Notes: generated by a model from the letters alone, not told the origin. Shown: positions 48,933 through 57,436, counted from the stretch's first letter. The stretch: DNA of 57,767 bases from Nocardiopsis listeri NBRC 13360 (GCF_001570765.1 NZ_BCSH01000057.1:1-57767), one strand, 5' to 3'. Made by a program: numbers and translations.

Positions 48933-49610
48933 ATGGCCCCCGAACAGAACAGTCTCTCCGACTCGCTCGAACGCCACCTGGCGACCCCCGTCCTGCTGAG
49001 CGCCGTCCTCTCCGTTCCGGCGGTCTTCCTCTCCCTGTGGGGCGGGGGGATCTGGTCCGAGATCGGGGCGCGGGTCAATTGGTTGGCGGGATTGGTCCTC
49101 TGGGCGGAGTGGATCCTGCTCATCGCACTGGCCGAGAACAAGCTCGACTGGCTGCGCACCCACCGGTGGAGCACCTTCGTCGCGGTGTTGACGGTGCCGG
49201 CGATCGTCTTCACCCTCGGCCCCGCCCAGCTCCTACGGTTGGCCAGGGTCGCCGGGACGCTGCGGTTGGCCCGGGTGACCCGCATCATCGAGGCGGGCGG
49301 GGTACTGCGGCGACGTATGGGGCTGCGGGGACTCTGGGGGAAGGTGGCCCTGGTCGTCACCATCGCGCTGTCCGCGGTGTTCGTCGCGACGATCCTCGCC
49401 GATCCCGATTCCCCCACCCGTCGTCTCCTGGCCGACCCGCCCGACCTCTTCGACCCGTGGAAACTCCTCTCGGCGCCGGCCCTGATCGTGGTCGCGGCCG
49501 CGGTCATCCTCGTCATCCGTCGACGCGGTGCCCGGAACGCGAAGGGCCCCGGAACCACGTCCTCCGACGCTTCCGGGGCCCTCGACGAGGGTTCGACTCA
49601 GTCTCCGTAG
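48933..49610 (+). CDS. Voltage-sensor-like six-TM protein without selectivity filter
   Basis: The 225-residue protein looks like a small Kv-type channel. S1 is near residues 18-38, S2 near 50-66 with acidic residues Glu59, Glu68 and Asp72, and S3 near 80-96. An S4-like helix spans 98-118, with arginines at 102, 105, 111, 114 and 117, every third residue apart from a Gly at 108. Two further segments (136-155, 179-196) could be S5/S6, but the loop between them (ADPDSPTRRLLADPP) has no TVGYG-type filter. It may be a pore-less voltage sensor or a degenerate channel. The C-terminal tail contains the coding-strand terminator hairpin, and its end overlaps NDH-2 by 13 nt. Confidence 0.72.
   Translation: MAPEQNSLSDSLERHLATPVLLSAVLSVPAVFLSLWGGGIWSEIGARVNWLAGLVLWAEWILLIALAENKLDWLRTHRWSTFVAVLTVPAIVFTLGPAQLLRLARVAGTLRLARVTRIIEAGGVLRRRMGLRGLWGKVALVVTIALSAVFVATILADPDSPTRRLLADPPDLFDPWKLLSAPALIVVAAAVILVIRRRGARNAKGPGTTSSDASGALDEGSTQSP
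49544..49581. terminator. Terminator hairpin inside the 3' coding end
   Basis: GGGCCCCGGAA (49544-49554) and TTCCGGGGCCC (49571-49581) form a perfect 11-bp stem. It lies within the last 25 codons of the voltage-sensor-like gene and 16 nt beyond the NDH-2 stop on the other strand, so it can end both transcripts. Confidence 0.6.
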
Positions 49611-50971
49611 CGATCCTCTTCGTTCTCCCGCAGGCGCGCGCCCGCCTTCCGCGCGCTCTCCGCGTCCAGGTAGTCCACCTTCTCGTTGGCCACGAACGAG
49701 GACGGGCGCCCCTCGTCGGCGAACCCCATCCGGGCGACCTCTCCCCCGGTGACGGCGCGGATTCCCCAGTTGGCGATGATTCGCGCCCGTGCCGTGGTCG
49801 AAGGCACCGACATCACGTGGTAGCCGCGGGTGACGCCCAGCGCCGGCAGCCCGCTCAGGTCGAACTGCATGATGCGGGCGAGCGCGTCACTGCCGCTCAG
49901 GTCCACCACGAGCCCCATGTCCTTGTGTTTGAACTCGCGCAGTGGCCGCCCCAGGATCGAGTTGACCACGTTCTGGGCCACGGTGGCCGCCTGCCTGCTG
50001 GCGTACTGGGCGGTGGGCGGGCAATAGGCGCTCTCGGCGCTCGACAGGTTGGGCACGGCGGCCGCGTCGCCGATCGCGAACACGTCCGGCTCTCCGGGAA
50101 CGGACAGGTCCGCGCCGACCTCCAGTCGGCCGCGCATCGTCGGCTTTCCGAGTGTCTCCATGAGCGGGCTGGGCGAGACCCCCGCGGTCCAGATCAGGGT
50201 CCGGCACGGCAGGGCGCGCCCGTCGGTCAGCACGACCTTGTCGGCGGTGACCTCCCGGACGGTCACCTTGAGCTTGACCTCGATGCCCAGGTTCCGCAGC
50301 AGGTTCAGGGCCTTGCGGCCGAGCCGGTCACCGAGTTCGGGCAGGACCTTGGGCGCGATGTCGACCAGGTGCCACCGGATCACCGAGCGCAGTTCCGGGT
50401 AGAGGTGGGCGGCCTCCTGGCACAGGCGCATGAGCGAGGCCGCGGTCTCCACACCGGTGTAGCCGCCACCGACCACCACGAAGCGGCAGCGTTCCTCCCG
50501 TTCGATCGGGTCCTTGGAGTCGTTGGCCAGCTCCAGCTGGCCCAGTACGTGGTCGCGGAGCAGGACCGCTTCGGCGAGGGTCTTGGCCCCGTAGGCGTGC
50601 TCGGTCAACCCGGGGATGTCGAACTCCCGGGTCAGGCCACCGGGCGCCAGGACGAGCCGGTCGTAGGGCACGGGCGCGAGTTCGCCCGTGGGTCGCCGGA
50701 CCACCACGGTGTGGTCCTGGGTGTCCACGCCCACCGCGTACCCGGGCACGAACCGGGTCTTCTTCATGAGCCGGTGCACCGACATGGCCACCGACTGCGG
50801 GGTGAGGAGCCCCGAGGCCACCTGGGGTAGCAGCGGGCTGTAGAGCATGTAGTCGTTCGGTGCGACCAGGGCGATGTCCGCCGCACCATTGGGGATACGG
50901 CGTTCGAGGTGGCGCACGGTGTGGAGTCCACCGAATCCCGCACCGACCACCACGATCCGAGGCCGAGACAT
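49598..50971 (-). CDS. ndh: Type II NADH:quinone oxidoreductase (NDH-2)
   Basis: This 457-residue FAD flavoprotein passes electrons from NADH to quinone at the inner face of the membrane without proton pumping. The FAD motif is VVVGAGFGGLHTVRHLE at residues 6-22. The NADH motif is FVVVGGGYTGVETAASL, with IGDAAAVPN as the second FAD contact. The central ELGDRLGRKALNLLRNLGIEVK and the quinone-side QYASRQAATVAQNV follow NDH-2 pattern. The C-terminal region has hydrophobic residues for membrane contact. ATG 50971 has AAGAAGGAG about 10 nt upstream. The 3' end overlaps the convergent gene. Confidence 0.9.
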   Translation of the reverse strand: MSRPRIVVVGAGFGGLHTVRHLERRIPNGAADIALVAPNDYMLYSPLLPQVASGLLTPQSVAMSVHRLMKKTRFVPGYAVGVDTQDHTVVVRRPTGELAPVPYDRLVLAPGGLTREFDIPGLTEHAYGAKTLAEAVLLRDHVLGQLELANDSKDPIEREERCRFVVVGGGYTGVETAASLMRLCQEAAHLYPELRSVIRWHLVDIAPKVLPELGDRLGRKALNLLRNLGIEVKLKVTVREVTADKVVLTDGRALPCRTLIWTAGVSPSPLMETLGKPTMRGRLEVGADLSVPGEPDVFAIGDAAAVPNLSSAESAYCPPTAQYASRQAATVAQNVVNSILGRPLREFKHKDMGLVVDLSGSDALARIMQFDLSGLPALGVTRGYHVMSVPSTTARARIIANWGIRAVTGGEVARMGFADEGRPSSFVANEKVDYLDAESARKAGARLRENEEDRYGD

Positions 50972-51285
50972 GTATTCACCGCTCCTTCTTCGTATCGGGG
51001 GCGGGACGTCCTTCGCGTCTGCGGGCCGTCGGACGCAGGAGTACCCACTTCACCGCCGTCGAATGTACGAGTCCACGTCCTGTTTTCCCGGGAACCCACA
51101 CGGAACGTGCCCGGGACTTTATTCCGCGTTGGTCGTTCCACGTGATGGCATACGGGAACTTCGCGAGGACGAAACCTCCCGTTAGTTGCCAGATCTGCCA
51201 CTCGGCACACACGGTTGATTACCGTAAGTAGTCAGGCACGTATGGAACGTGCCGACCCGTGACAGGAGAGGGGCAAGGAACTCGT
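50972..51285. other. Divergent intergenic region between ndh and the secreted-protein gene
   Basis: No gene is supported in 314 nt. GGAACGTGCC occurs twice (51102-51111 and 51244-51253). The second copy is part of the inverted repeat GGCACG (51235-51240) / CGTGCC (51248-51253). A related CGTTCCACGTG lies near 51131. TACCGT near 51221 may be the -10 of the secreted-protein gene. These repeats could be sites for one regulator of both genes. Confidence 0.45.
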
Positions 51286-51801
51286 ATGCGATCGTTCACC
51301 AGGATCGCCGCCACCACCGTGCTGGCCACAGGACTGACCGTGTTCGGACTCGGGGCGGCCTTCGCCGACCCGTCGGACGAAGTGACCGAGCCGAGCGAGG
51401 AGGTCACCGACACCACCGACGAGGTCACCGAACCGGCCGAGGGGCTGTCGCCCGATGCGGCGGCGCTCCTAGAGGACCCGGAGGTTCAGGAGCTCCTCGC
51501 GAACGAGGACGCCGTCGAACTGCTCAGCGACCCTCGGGCGCTGGAGATGTTCGGAGCCCTCCTGGAGGTGAAGAGCCCGGCGGAAGCCCTGGAGGAGCTC
51601 GACCTCCCGGCGTTCAACGACGACGCACCGCAGGACGAGGCCCCGGAGGCCGAGGAGGCCGACGAGGTGACCGGCGACGCACCGGAGGAGACCGAAGAGA
51701 CCCTGGAGGCCGAAGAAGCCGACGAGGTGACCGGCGACGCGCCGAACGAGAACGTCACCCAGCCGGTGGAGAGCGCCACCGAGGACACGGAAACCTCCTA
51801 G
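51286..51801 (+). CDS. Secreted acidic repeat protein, function unknown
   Basis: This 171-residue protein has a Sec signal peptide (MRSFTRIAATTVLATGL...) with a predicted cut after AAFA at residue 27. The mature chain is very acidic and low in complexity: an N-terminal region with DEVTEPSEEVTDTTDEVTEP, a central helical part (LLEDPEVQELLANEDAVELLSDPRALEMFGALLEV), and two copies of EAEEADEVTGDAP at 121-133 and 141-153, 20 residues apart. The mature part contains no cysteine. It may be a surface or extracellular acidic protein that binds cations, but no family is recognised. ATG 51286 has AAGGA 6 nt upstream. Confidence 0.72.
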   Translation: MRSFTRIAATTVLATGLTVFGLGAAFADPSDEVTEPSEEVTDTTDEVTEPAEGLSPDAAALLEDPEVQELLANEDAVELLSDPRALEMFGALLEVKSPAEALEELDLPAFNDDAPQDEAPEAEEADEVTGDAPEETEETLEAEEADEVTGDAPNENVTQPVESATEDTETS

Positions 51802-51810
51802 GTTCCCGAC

Positions 51811-51860
51811 CCGTGTGAAGGGGGAGGGCGGCACGAGTGCCGCCCTCCCCCTTCACACGG
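51811..51860. terminator. Very long perfect inverted repeat (24-bp arms)
   Basis: The arms 51811-51834 and 51837-51860 are perfectly complementary over 24 bp with only GA between them. The left arm starts CCGTGTGAAGGG and ends GGGCGGCAC. It lies between the secreted-protein stop and the TetR stop, as a bidirectional terminator would. The length is well beyond the 10-11 bp stems elsewhere in the window. Confidence 0.75.
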
Positions 51861-51866
51861 ATCCGG

Positions 51867-52454
51867 TCAGACGTCGTCGGCGAGCAGGGCCGCCGCACCC
51901 ATCCGCAGGAGCAGGTCGGCCATGGACTCTCGGGAAAGCGGACCACGACTGTGCGGGGTGGAGTTGAGCAGGCCGAACGCGGCGTGCACCGAGGCGCGCA
52001 GGGTGGGCGCCGGGGTGTCGGGACGCAACCCGGCCAGAACACCGACCCATTCCTCCACGTAGCCGCGCTGGAGTCGACGGACCCTGCGCCGGTCTTCGAC
52101 GGTGAGGTTGCCGAGTTCACGGTCGTGCACGGTGATGAGGTCGGGTTCGTCGAGCGCGAAGGCGATGTGTCCGCGCAGCAGGGCGGTGAGGGCCTCGCGT
52201 GGATCGTCGGCCCCGGACACGAGGGCGCGACCGCGTTCGGCGAGGCGTTCGCTGATGTCCACCAGGACTGCGCCCAGCAGGGCCTCCTTCCCCGGGAAGT
52301 GCCGGTAGAGCGCGGGGCCGGTGGTGCCCACCGCCCGCCCGAGGTCGTCGATGGTCACCCCCCGGTAGCCGTGGGCCGCGAAGAGTCGAGCCGCCGCGCC
52401 CAGGATCGCCGCCCGTCGCCCACCCGTCCTGGGTCCCATAGCCCTCGCCGCCAT
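51867..52454 (-). CDS. TetR-family repressor of the second acyl-CoA carboxylase operon
   Basis: This 195-residue TetR protein has an HTH over residues 15-60 (RRAAILGAAARLFAAHGYRGVTIDDLGRAVGTTGPALYRHFPGKEALL) and a helical ligand domain with FALDEPDLITVHDRELGNL. It is divergent from the carboxylase beta gene, and two copies of TGTTAGTnnnn-type palindromes lie between them. I chose ATG 52454, which has GGAAGG upstream. ATG 52493 would place the start inside the operator. It is probably an acyl-CoA-responsive repressor, like SACE_7301/LiuR-type regulators (inference). Confidence 0.87.
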   Translation of the reverse strand: MAARAMGPRTGGRRAAILGAAARLFAAHGYRGVTIDDLGRAVGTTGPALYRHFPGKEALLGAVLVDISERLAERGRALVSGADDPREALTALLRGHIAFALDEPDLITVHDRELGNLTVEDRRRVRRLQRGYVEEWVGVLAGLRPDTPAPTLRASVHAAFGLLNSTPHSRGPLSRESMADLLLRMGAAALLADDV

Positions 52455-52491
52455 CCGCCCGCCTTCCGATTCACCTCGACCCTGGACAGCC

Positions 52492-52535
52492 ATGTTAGTA
52501 GTTACTAACATCACCGTTGTTAGTGAGCATTAACA
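52492..52535. promoter_or_regulatory. Tandem TetR operator
   Basis: Box 1, TGTTAGTAGTTACTAACA (52493-52510), is a palindrome with perfect 8-bp arms. Box 2, TGTTAGTGAGCATTAACA (52518-52535), differs from it at few positions. The centres are 25 bp apart. Box 2 overlaps a likely -10 (TAACAT, 52531-52536) of the carboxylase gene, so binding would block that promoter. Confidence 0.75.
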
Positions 52536-52555
52536 TCCCTCCACGAGAGGACAAC

Positions 52556-54181
52556 ATGAGCAGGGCACCTGTGCTCGGTTCGGCGGTGGACACCGCCGGG
52601 CCCACGTTCGCCGCCAACGAGGCCGCGAACCGCGCCCTCGCGTCGGAGCTGCGGGAGCGGATCGCCACCGCGGCCCTCGGCGGCCCGGAGAAGACCCGTG
52701 CGCGTCACGTCGAACGCGGCAAGCTCCTCCCCCGCGACCGCGTCGACCTACTCCTGGACCCCGGATCCCCGTTCCTGGAGATCGCCCCCCTGGCCGCCTA
52801 CGGTCTCTACGGCGAGGACGGCCAGGACGCGCCGGGCGCCGGCATGATCGCCGGGATCGGACGCGTGGCCGGACGCCCCATGGTGGTGGTCGCCAACGAC
52901 GCCACCGTCAAGGGCGGCAGCTACTACCCGATGACGGTCAAGAAGCACCTGCGCGCCCAGGAGATCGCGCTGCACAACCGGCTTCCGTGCGTCTACCTGG
53001 CCGACTCCGGCGGCGCGTTCCTACCCATGCAGGACGACGTCTTCCCCGACCGAGAGCACTTCGGCCGCATCTTCTACAACCAGGCCACCATGTCCAGGCA
53101 GGGCATCCCGCAGATCGCCGCGGTCCTGGGCTCGTGCACCGCCGGCGGCGCCTACGTGCCCGCCATGAGCGACGAGGCCGTCATCGTCCGCGAACAGGGC
53201 ACCATCTTCTTGGGCGGGCCTCCCCTGGTGAAGGCCGCCACCGGCGAGGTCGTCACCGCGGAGGAACTGGGCGGCGGCGACCTGCACTCGCGGGTCTCCG
53301 GCGTGACCGACCACCTCGCCGACGACGACGCCGACGCCCTGGGCAAGGTGCGTCGGATCGCCGACACCCTCGGCCCCCTCGACCCACCGGCCTGGGAGAC
53401 CCGCGCCCCGCGTCCACCCAAGCTGGACCCCCAGGAGCTGTACGGGGTCGTGCCCGCCGACACCCGTACCCCCTACGACGTGCGCGAGGTCATCGGCCGC
53501 GTCGTCGACGGCAGCGAGTTCACCGAGTTCAAGTCCGAGTACGGCACCACCCTGGTCACCGGATTCGCGCACGTCAACGGGCACCCGGTGGGCATCGTCG
53601 CCAACAACGGCATCCTGTTCGCCGAGTCCGCGCTCAAGGGCGCCCACTTCATCGAACTGTGCGACCGCCGCTCCATCCCGCTGGTGTTCCTACAGAACAT
53701 CTCCGGGTTCATGGTCGGCCGCGACTACGAGGCCGGCGGCATCGCCAAGCACGGCGCGAAGATGGTCACCGCCGTGGCCTGCGCCCGGGTCCCCAAGTTC
53801 ACCGTGGTGATCGGCGGCTCGTTCGGCGCCGGCAACTACTCGATGTGCGGCCGTGCCTACTCCCCCAGGTTCCTGTGGATGTGGCCCAACGCCCGCATCT
53901 CCGTCATGGGCGGCGAACAGGCCGCCTCCGTACTGTCCACGGTGCGCCGCGACCAGAAGGAGGGGCGTGGCGAGGAGTGGTCGGCCGAGGACGAGGAGGC
54001 CTTCAAGGCCCCCATCCGCGACCGGTACGAGGAGCAGGGCAGCCCCTACTACTCCACCGCACGGTTGTGGGACGACGGCGTGATCGACCCCGCCGACACC
54101 CGCGACGTGCTCGCCATGGCCCTGTCCGCCGCCCGCCACACGCCCCTGGAGCCGGTGGGCTACGGCGTCTTCCGGATGTGA
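52556..54181 (+). CDS. Acyl-CoA carboxylase beta subunit, probable methylcrotonyl-CoA type
   Basis: This 541-residue carboxyltransferase has RERI...[69 protein letters not shown] and, in the second half, [51 protein letters not shown] and [25 protein letters not shown]. The [11 protein letters not shown] and GAGNYxMCGRAY motifs are those of methylcrotonyl-CoA carboxylase beta. ATG 52556 follows GAGAGG by 5 nt. It starts the operon with the alpha subunit (8 nt gap) and an acyl-CoA dehydrogenase. Confidence 0.93.
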   Translation: MSRAPVLGSAVDTAGPTFAANEAANRALASELRERIATAALGGPEKTRARHVERGKLLPRDRVDLLLDPGSPFLEIAPLAAYGLYGEDGQDAPGAGMIAGIGRVAGRPMVVVANDATVKGGSYYPMTVKKHLRAQEIALHNRLPCVYLADSGGAFLPMQDDVFPDREHFGRIFYNQATMSRQGIPQIAAVLGSCTAGGAYVPAMSDEAVIVREQGTIFLGGPPLVKAATGEVVTAEELGGGDLHSRVSGVTDHLADDDADALGKVRRIADTLGPLDPPAWETRAPRPPKLDPQELYGVVPADTRTPYDVREVIGRVVDGSEFTEFKSEYGTTLVTGFAHVNGHPVGIVANNGILFAESALKGAHFIELCDRRSIPLVFLQNISGFMVGRDYEAGGIAKHGAKMVTAVACARVPKFTVVIGGSFGAGNYSMCGRAYSPRFLWMWPNARISVMGGEQAASVLSTVRRDQKEGRGEEWSAEDEEAFKAPIRDRYEEQGSPYYSTARLWDDGVIDPADTRDVLAMALSAARHTPLEPVGYGVFRM

Positions 54182-54188
54182 GGAACCC

Positions 54189-56282
54189 TTGAGCACGACA
54201 CCACGAACCGGTCCGGGGACCCACGTGCCCTCGCGCGTGCTGGTCGCCAACCGGGGCGAGATCGCACTACGCGTCATGCGCACCCTGCGCCGGATGGGCG
54301 TTGGCACCGCCGCCGTGTACACCGACGCCGACGCGAACGCCCCCCACGCCCTCGCCGCCGACGTGGCGCTGCGGGTGGAGCACTACCTGGACGCCGACGG
54401 GATCGTCGCCCTGGCCCTGGACTGCGGGGCCACCGGCGTGCACCCCGGCTACGGTTTCCTGTCGGAGAACGCCGACTTCGCCCGCGCCTGCACCGACGCG
54501 GGTCTGGTCTTCATCGGCCCGCCGGCATCCGCCATCGAGGCCATGGGCGACAAGATCCGTGCCAAGGACACCGTGGCCGCCGCCGGTGTGCCCGTGCTGG
54601 GCGGGTTCACCGAAAAACCCGGACAGCCCCTGAGCGACGAGGAACTGCTGCGCGCCGCCGAGGAGACCGGCTACCCCCTGCTGATCAAGCCTTCGGCCGG
54701 GGGTGGCGGCAAGGGCATGCGGGCCGTACAAGCGGCCGACACGCTACTCGCCGACGCCGCGTCCGCCCGCCGCGAGGCCTTGGCCTCCTTCGGCGACGCG
54801 ACCCTGCTGGTGGAGCAGCTGGTCCAGCGGCCCCGCCACATCGAGGTCCAGGTGCTGGCCGACACCCACGGCAACGTCCTGCACCTGGGCGAACGTGAGT
54901 GCAGCCTGCAACGCCGGCACCAGAAGGTGGTGGAGGAGGCCCCCTCTCCCCTGCTCACCGACGCCCAACGCCAGGCCATGGGCGAGGCCGCCGTGGCCGC
55001 CGCCCGCTCCTGCGGGTACGTGGGCGCCGGCACCGTGGAGTTCATCGCCGAGACCGGTCCGGGCGAAGAGCTGTCGTTCTCCTTCCTGGAGATGAACACC
55101 CGGCTCCAGGTGGAACACCCCGTCACCGAAGAGGTCGTCGCGGTACGCGACGAGCGCGGCGTCGACCTGGTGGAACTCCAAGTGGACGTGGCCCACGGGA
55201 AGGCGCTGCCCTTCACCCAGGAGGACGTGTCCTGGGTCGGACACGCGGTGGAGTCCAGGATCTACGCCGAGGACGCCGATCGGGGCTTCCTGCCCTCGGG
55301 CGGACCGATCCTGCTCTTGGACGAGCCCGACGGCCCGCACGTGCGCGTGGATTCGGGTATCGCCGAGGGCGGGGCGGTCACCTCCGACTTCGACCCCATG
55401 CTCGCCAAGGTCATCACCTGGGGCGCGGACCGGTCCGAGGCACTGAACCGAATGGACGCGGCCCTGGCCTCCTACACCCTGTTGGGCTGCGTGACCAACA
55501 CCGCCTACCTGCGTCGATTGCTGCGCCATCCGCGCGTGGTCGAGGGCGACCTGAGTACCGACCTCATCGCCTCCGACCCGCCCGAACCCGCGCCCGACCG
55601 TCTGCCCGAGGTGTACGTCGCCGCGGCCCTGGACCATCAACTCGACCTGGAGAACGGCCCTACCACCGACCGGTTCGCGGTTCCGGACGGCTGGCGGATG
55701 GGTGGTCCCGCCTGGACCCCGTGGCGACTACGGGTTCCCGGACACGACGCGGTCATCGTCCGGGTTCGGCGCGACGGCGGTCCGGGCCACTACCGGGTGA
55801 GCGTGCGAGACCGGGAACCCGTCTCCCTGCGCGCCCACCGCTCCGCCGACGGCACCCGACTCACCGTCACCGGGCCCGAACACACCCGCACCTACCCGCG
55901 CGCCGACGACCCCGAGACCGGTCACCGGTGGCTGGGCATGTCCGGCGCCACCTGGAACGTGCACGAGGAACCCGTCACCGCGGCCTCCCGTGAGGACGAG
56001 GCGACCGCCGACGGCACCGTGCGCAGCCCCATGCCCGGCACCGTCCTGGACGTTCCCGTCCAAGTGGGCCAACGGGTCACCGCCGGCACCACTCTCGCGG
56101 TGGTCGAGGCGATGAAGATGGAGCACTCCGTGCCCGCACCGATCGACGGCACCGTCGCCACCGTGGCGGTCCATCCCGGTTCCTCCGTGCCCATGGACGC
56201 CGTCCTGGTCACCGTCGAGGCCGACGCCCTGGCCGAAATCCCGGCCGACACCCCTTCCACCTCCACCGAGGAGCAGCGATGA
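54189..56282 (+). CDS. Acyl-CoA carboxylase alpha subunit, probable methylcrotonyl-CoA type
   Basis: This 697-residue subunit has a biotin carboxylase domain (SRVLVANRGEIALRVMRTLRR, KPSAGGGGKGMRAV, RECSLQRRHQKVVEEAPSP, EMNTRLQVEHPVTEE). A beta-rich middle region follows, then a C-terminal biotinyl domain with VEAMKMEH; the biotinylated Lys is at about 643. TTG 54189 has GAGGAA upstream and sits 7 nt after the beta stop. A GTG at 54222 is a possible shorter start. The gene overlaps the dehydrogenase ATG (ATGA). It is a paralog of 15469-17604. Confidence 0.93.
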   Translation: MSTTPRTGPGTHVPSRVLVANRGEIALRVMRTLRRMGVGTAAVYTDADANAPHALAADVALRVEHYLDADGIVALALDCGATGVHPGYGFLSENADFARACTDAGLVFIGPPASAIEAMGDKIRAKDTVAAAGVPVLGGFTEKPGQPLSDEELLRAAEETGYPLLIKPSAGGGGKGMRAVQAADTLLADAASARREALASFGDATLLVEQLVQRPRHIEVQVLADTHGNVLHLGERECSLQRRHQKVVEEAPSPLLTDAQRQAMGEAAVAAARSCGYVGAGTVEFIAETGPGEELSFSFLEMNTRLQVEHPVTEEVVAVRDERGVDLVELQVDVAHGKALPFTQEDVSWVGHAVESRIYAEDADRGFLPSGGPILLLDEPDGPHVRVDSGIAEGGAVTSDFDPMLAKVITWGADRSEALNRMDAALASYTLLGCVTNTAYLRRLLRHPRVVEGDLSTDLIASDPPEPAPDRLPEVYVAAALDHQLDLENGPTTDRFAVPDGWRMGGPAWTPWRLRVPGHDAVIVRVRRDGGPGHYRVSVRDREPVSLRAHRSADGTRLTVTGPEHTRTYPRADDPETGHRWLGMSGATWNVHEEPVTAASREDEATADGTVRSPMPGTVLDVPVQVGQRVTAGTTLAVVEAMKMEHSVPAPIDGTVATVAVHPGSSVPMDAVLVTVEADALAEIPADTPSTSTEEQR

Positions 56283-57436
56283 AGCGCCACGAACTCTCCA
56301 CCGAGCACGACGACCTGCGGGCCGCCGTGGAGACCTTCGCCCAGACCGAGGTCAAGCCGGTGATCGGCGACTTCTATGAGCGAAACGCCTTCCCCTACGA
56401 GCTCGTCGCCAAGATGGGGACGATGGGGCTGTTCGGGCTGCCCTTCCCCGAGGAGCACGGCGGGATGGGCGGCGACTACTTCGCCCTGTGCCTGGCCCTG
56501 GAGGAACTGGCCCGGGTCGACTCCTCCGTGGCGATCACCCTGGAGGCCGGGGTTTCGCTGGGCGCGATGCCGATCTTCCGGTTCGGCACAGAGGAGCAGA
56601 AGAAGGCCTACCTGCCCAAGCTGACCTCCGGTGAGGCGCTCGGCGCGTTCGGTCTGACCGAACCCGACGGTGGTTCGGACGCCGGGGCGACCAAGACCAC
56701 CGCACGGCTGGAGAACGGCGAGTGGGTGATCAACGGGACCAAGTCGTTCATCACCAACTCCGGGACCGACATCACCGCGCTGGTCACCGTGACCGCCGTG
56801 ACCGGGCGCCGCGAGGACGGGCGGCCGGAGATCTCAGCCATCCTCGTGCCCACGGGCACCCCGGGCTTCTCGGTGGGACAGAAGTACTCCAAGGTCGGGT
56901 GGAACGCCTCGGACACCAACGAGCTGGTGTTCGAGGACTGCCGGGTCCCCGAGGCCAACCTCGTGGGCGAGCGCGGTCGCGGATACGCCCAGTTCCTGCG
57001 GATCCTCGACGAGGGACGTATCGCCATCGCGGCGCTCTCCGTAGGTCTGGCCCAGGGCTGCGTGGACGAGAGCGTGCGCTACGCCCACGAGCGCCAGGCC
57101 TTCGGTAACAGCATCGCGGCCTACCAGGCGATCCAGTTCAAGATCGCCGAGATGGAGGCCCGCGCGTACACGGCACGTTTGGCCTACTACGACGCGGCTT
57201 CCCGGATGCTGGCCGGCGAGCCGTTCAAGAAGGAGGCGGCGATCGCCAAGCTCATCGCGTCGAACGCCGCGATGGACAACTCCCGCGACGCCACCCAGGT
57301 GTTCGGTGGGTACGGGTTCATGAACGACTACGCGGTGGGTCGGTTCTACCGCGACGCCAAGATCCTGGAGATCGGGGAAGGAACGAGCGAAGTGCAGAAG
57401 ATGCTCATCGCGAGGGAGTTGGGCCTGCCCGCCTGA
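56279..57436 (+). CDS. acdA: Short/branched-chain acyl-CoA dehydrogenase
   Basis: This 385-residue FAD dehydrogenase has the ACAD signatures GAFGLTEPDGGSDAG and QVFGGYGFMNDYAVGRFYRDAKILEIGEGTSEV. Glu367 stands at the position of the catalytic Glu of MCAD/SCAD (YEGT). True isovaleryl-CoA dehydrogenases have a non-Glu there, so this enzyme is of the short/2-methyl-branched type or has broad specificity. In the context of methylcrotonyl-CoA carboxylase subunits it probably oxidises branched-chain acyl-CoAs, like AcdH of Streptomyces. ATG 56279 overlaps the alpha stop. No HMG-CoA lyase or enoyl-CoA hydratase gene is seen before the window ends. Confidence 0.9.
   Translation: MKRHELSTEHDDLRAAVETFAQTEVKPVIGDFYERNAFPYELVAKMGTMGLFGLPFPEEHGGMGGDYFALCLALEELARVDSSVAITLEAGVSLGAMPIFRFGTEEQKKAYLPKLTSGEALGAFGLTEPDGGSDAGATKTTARLENGEWVINGTKSFITNSGTDITALVTVTAVTGRREDGRPEISAILVPTGTPGFSVGQKYSKVGWNASDTNELVFEDCRVPEANLVGERGRGYAQFLRILDEGRIAIAALSVGLAQGCVDESVRYAHERQAFGNSIAAYQAIQFKIAEMEARAYTARLAYYDAASRMLAGEPFKKEAAIAKLIASNAAMDNSRDATQVFGGYGFMNDYAVGRFYRDAKILEIGEGTSEVQKMLIARELGLPA

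Noticed and set aside
48933..49610. Annotation as a functional potassium channel
   Set aside because: The S4-like helix invites this name, but no TVGYG-type filter exists between the last two segments.
56279..57436. Naming this enzyme isovaleryl-CoA dehydrogenase
   Set aside because: The catalytic Glu is in the MCAD position (GEGTSE), which differs from isovaleryl-CoA dehydrogenase, so only the broader name is supported.
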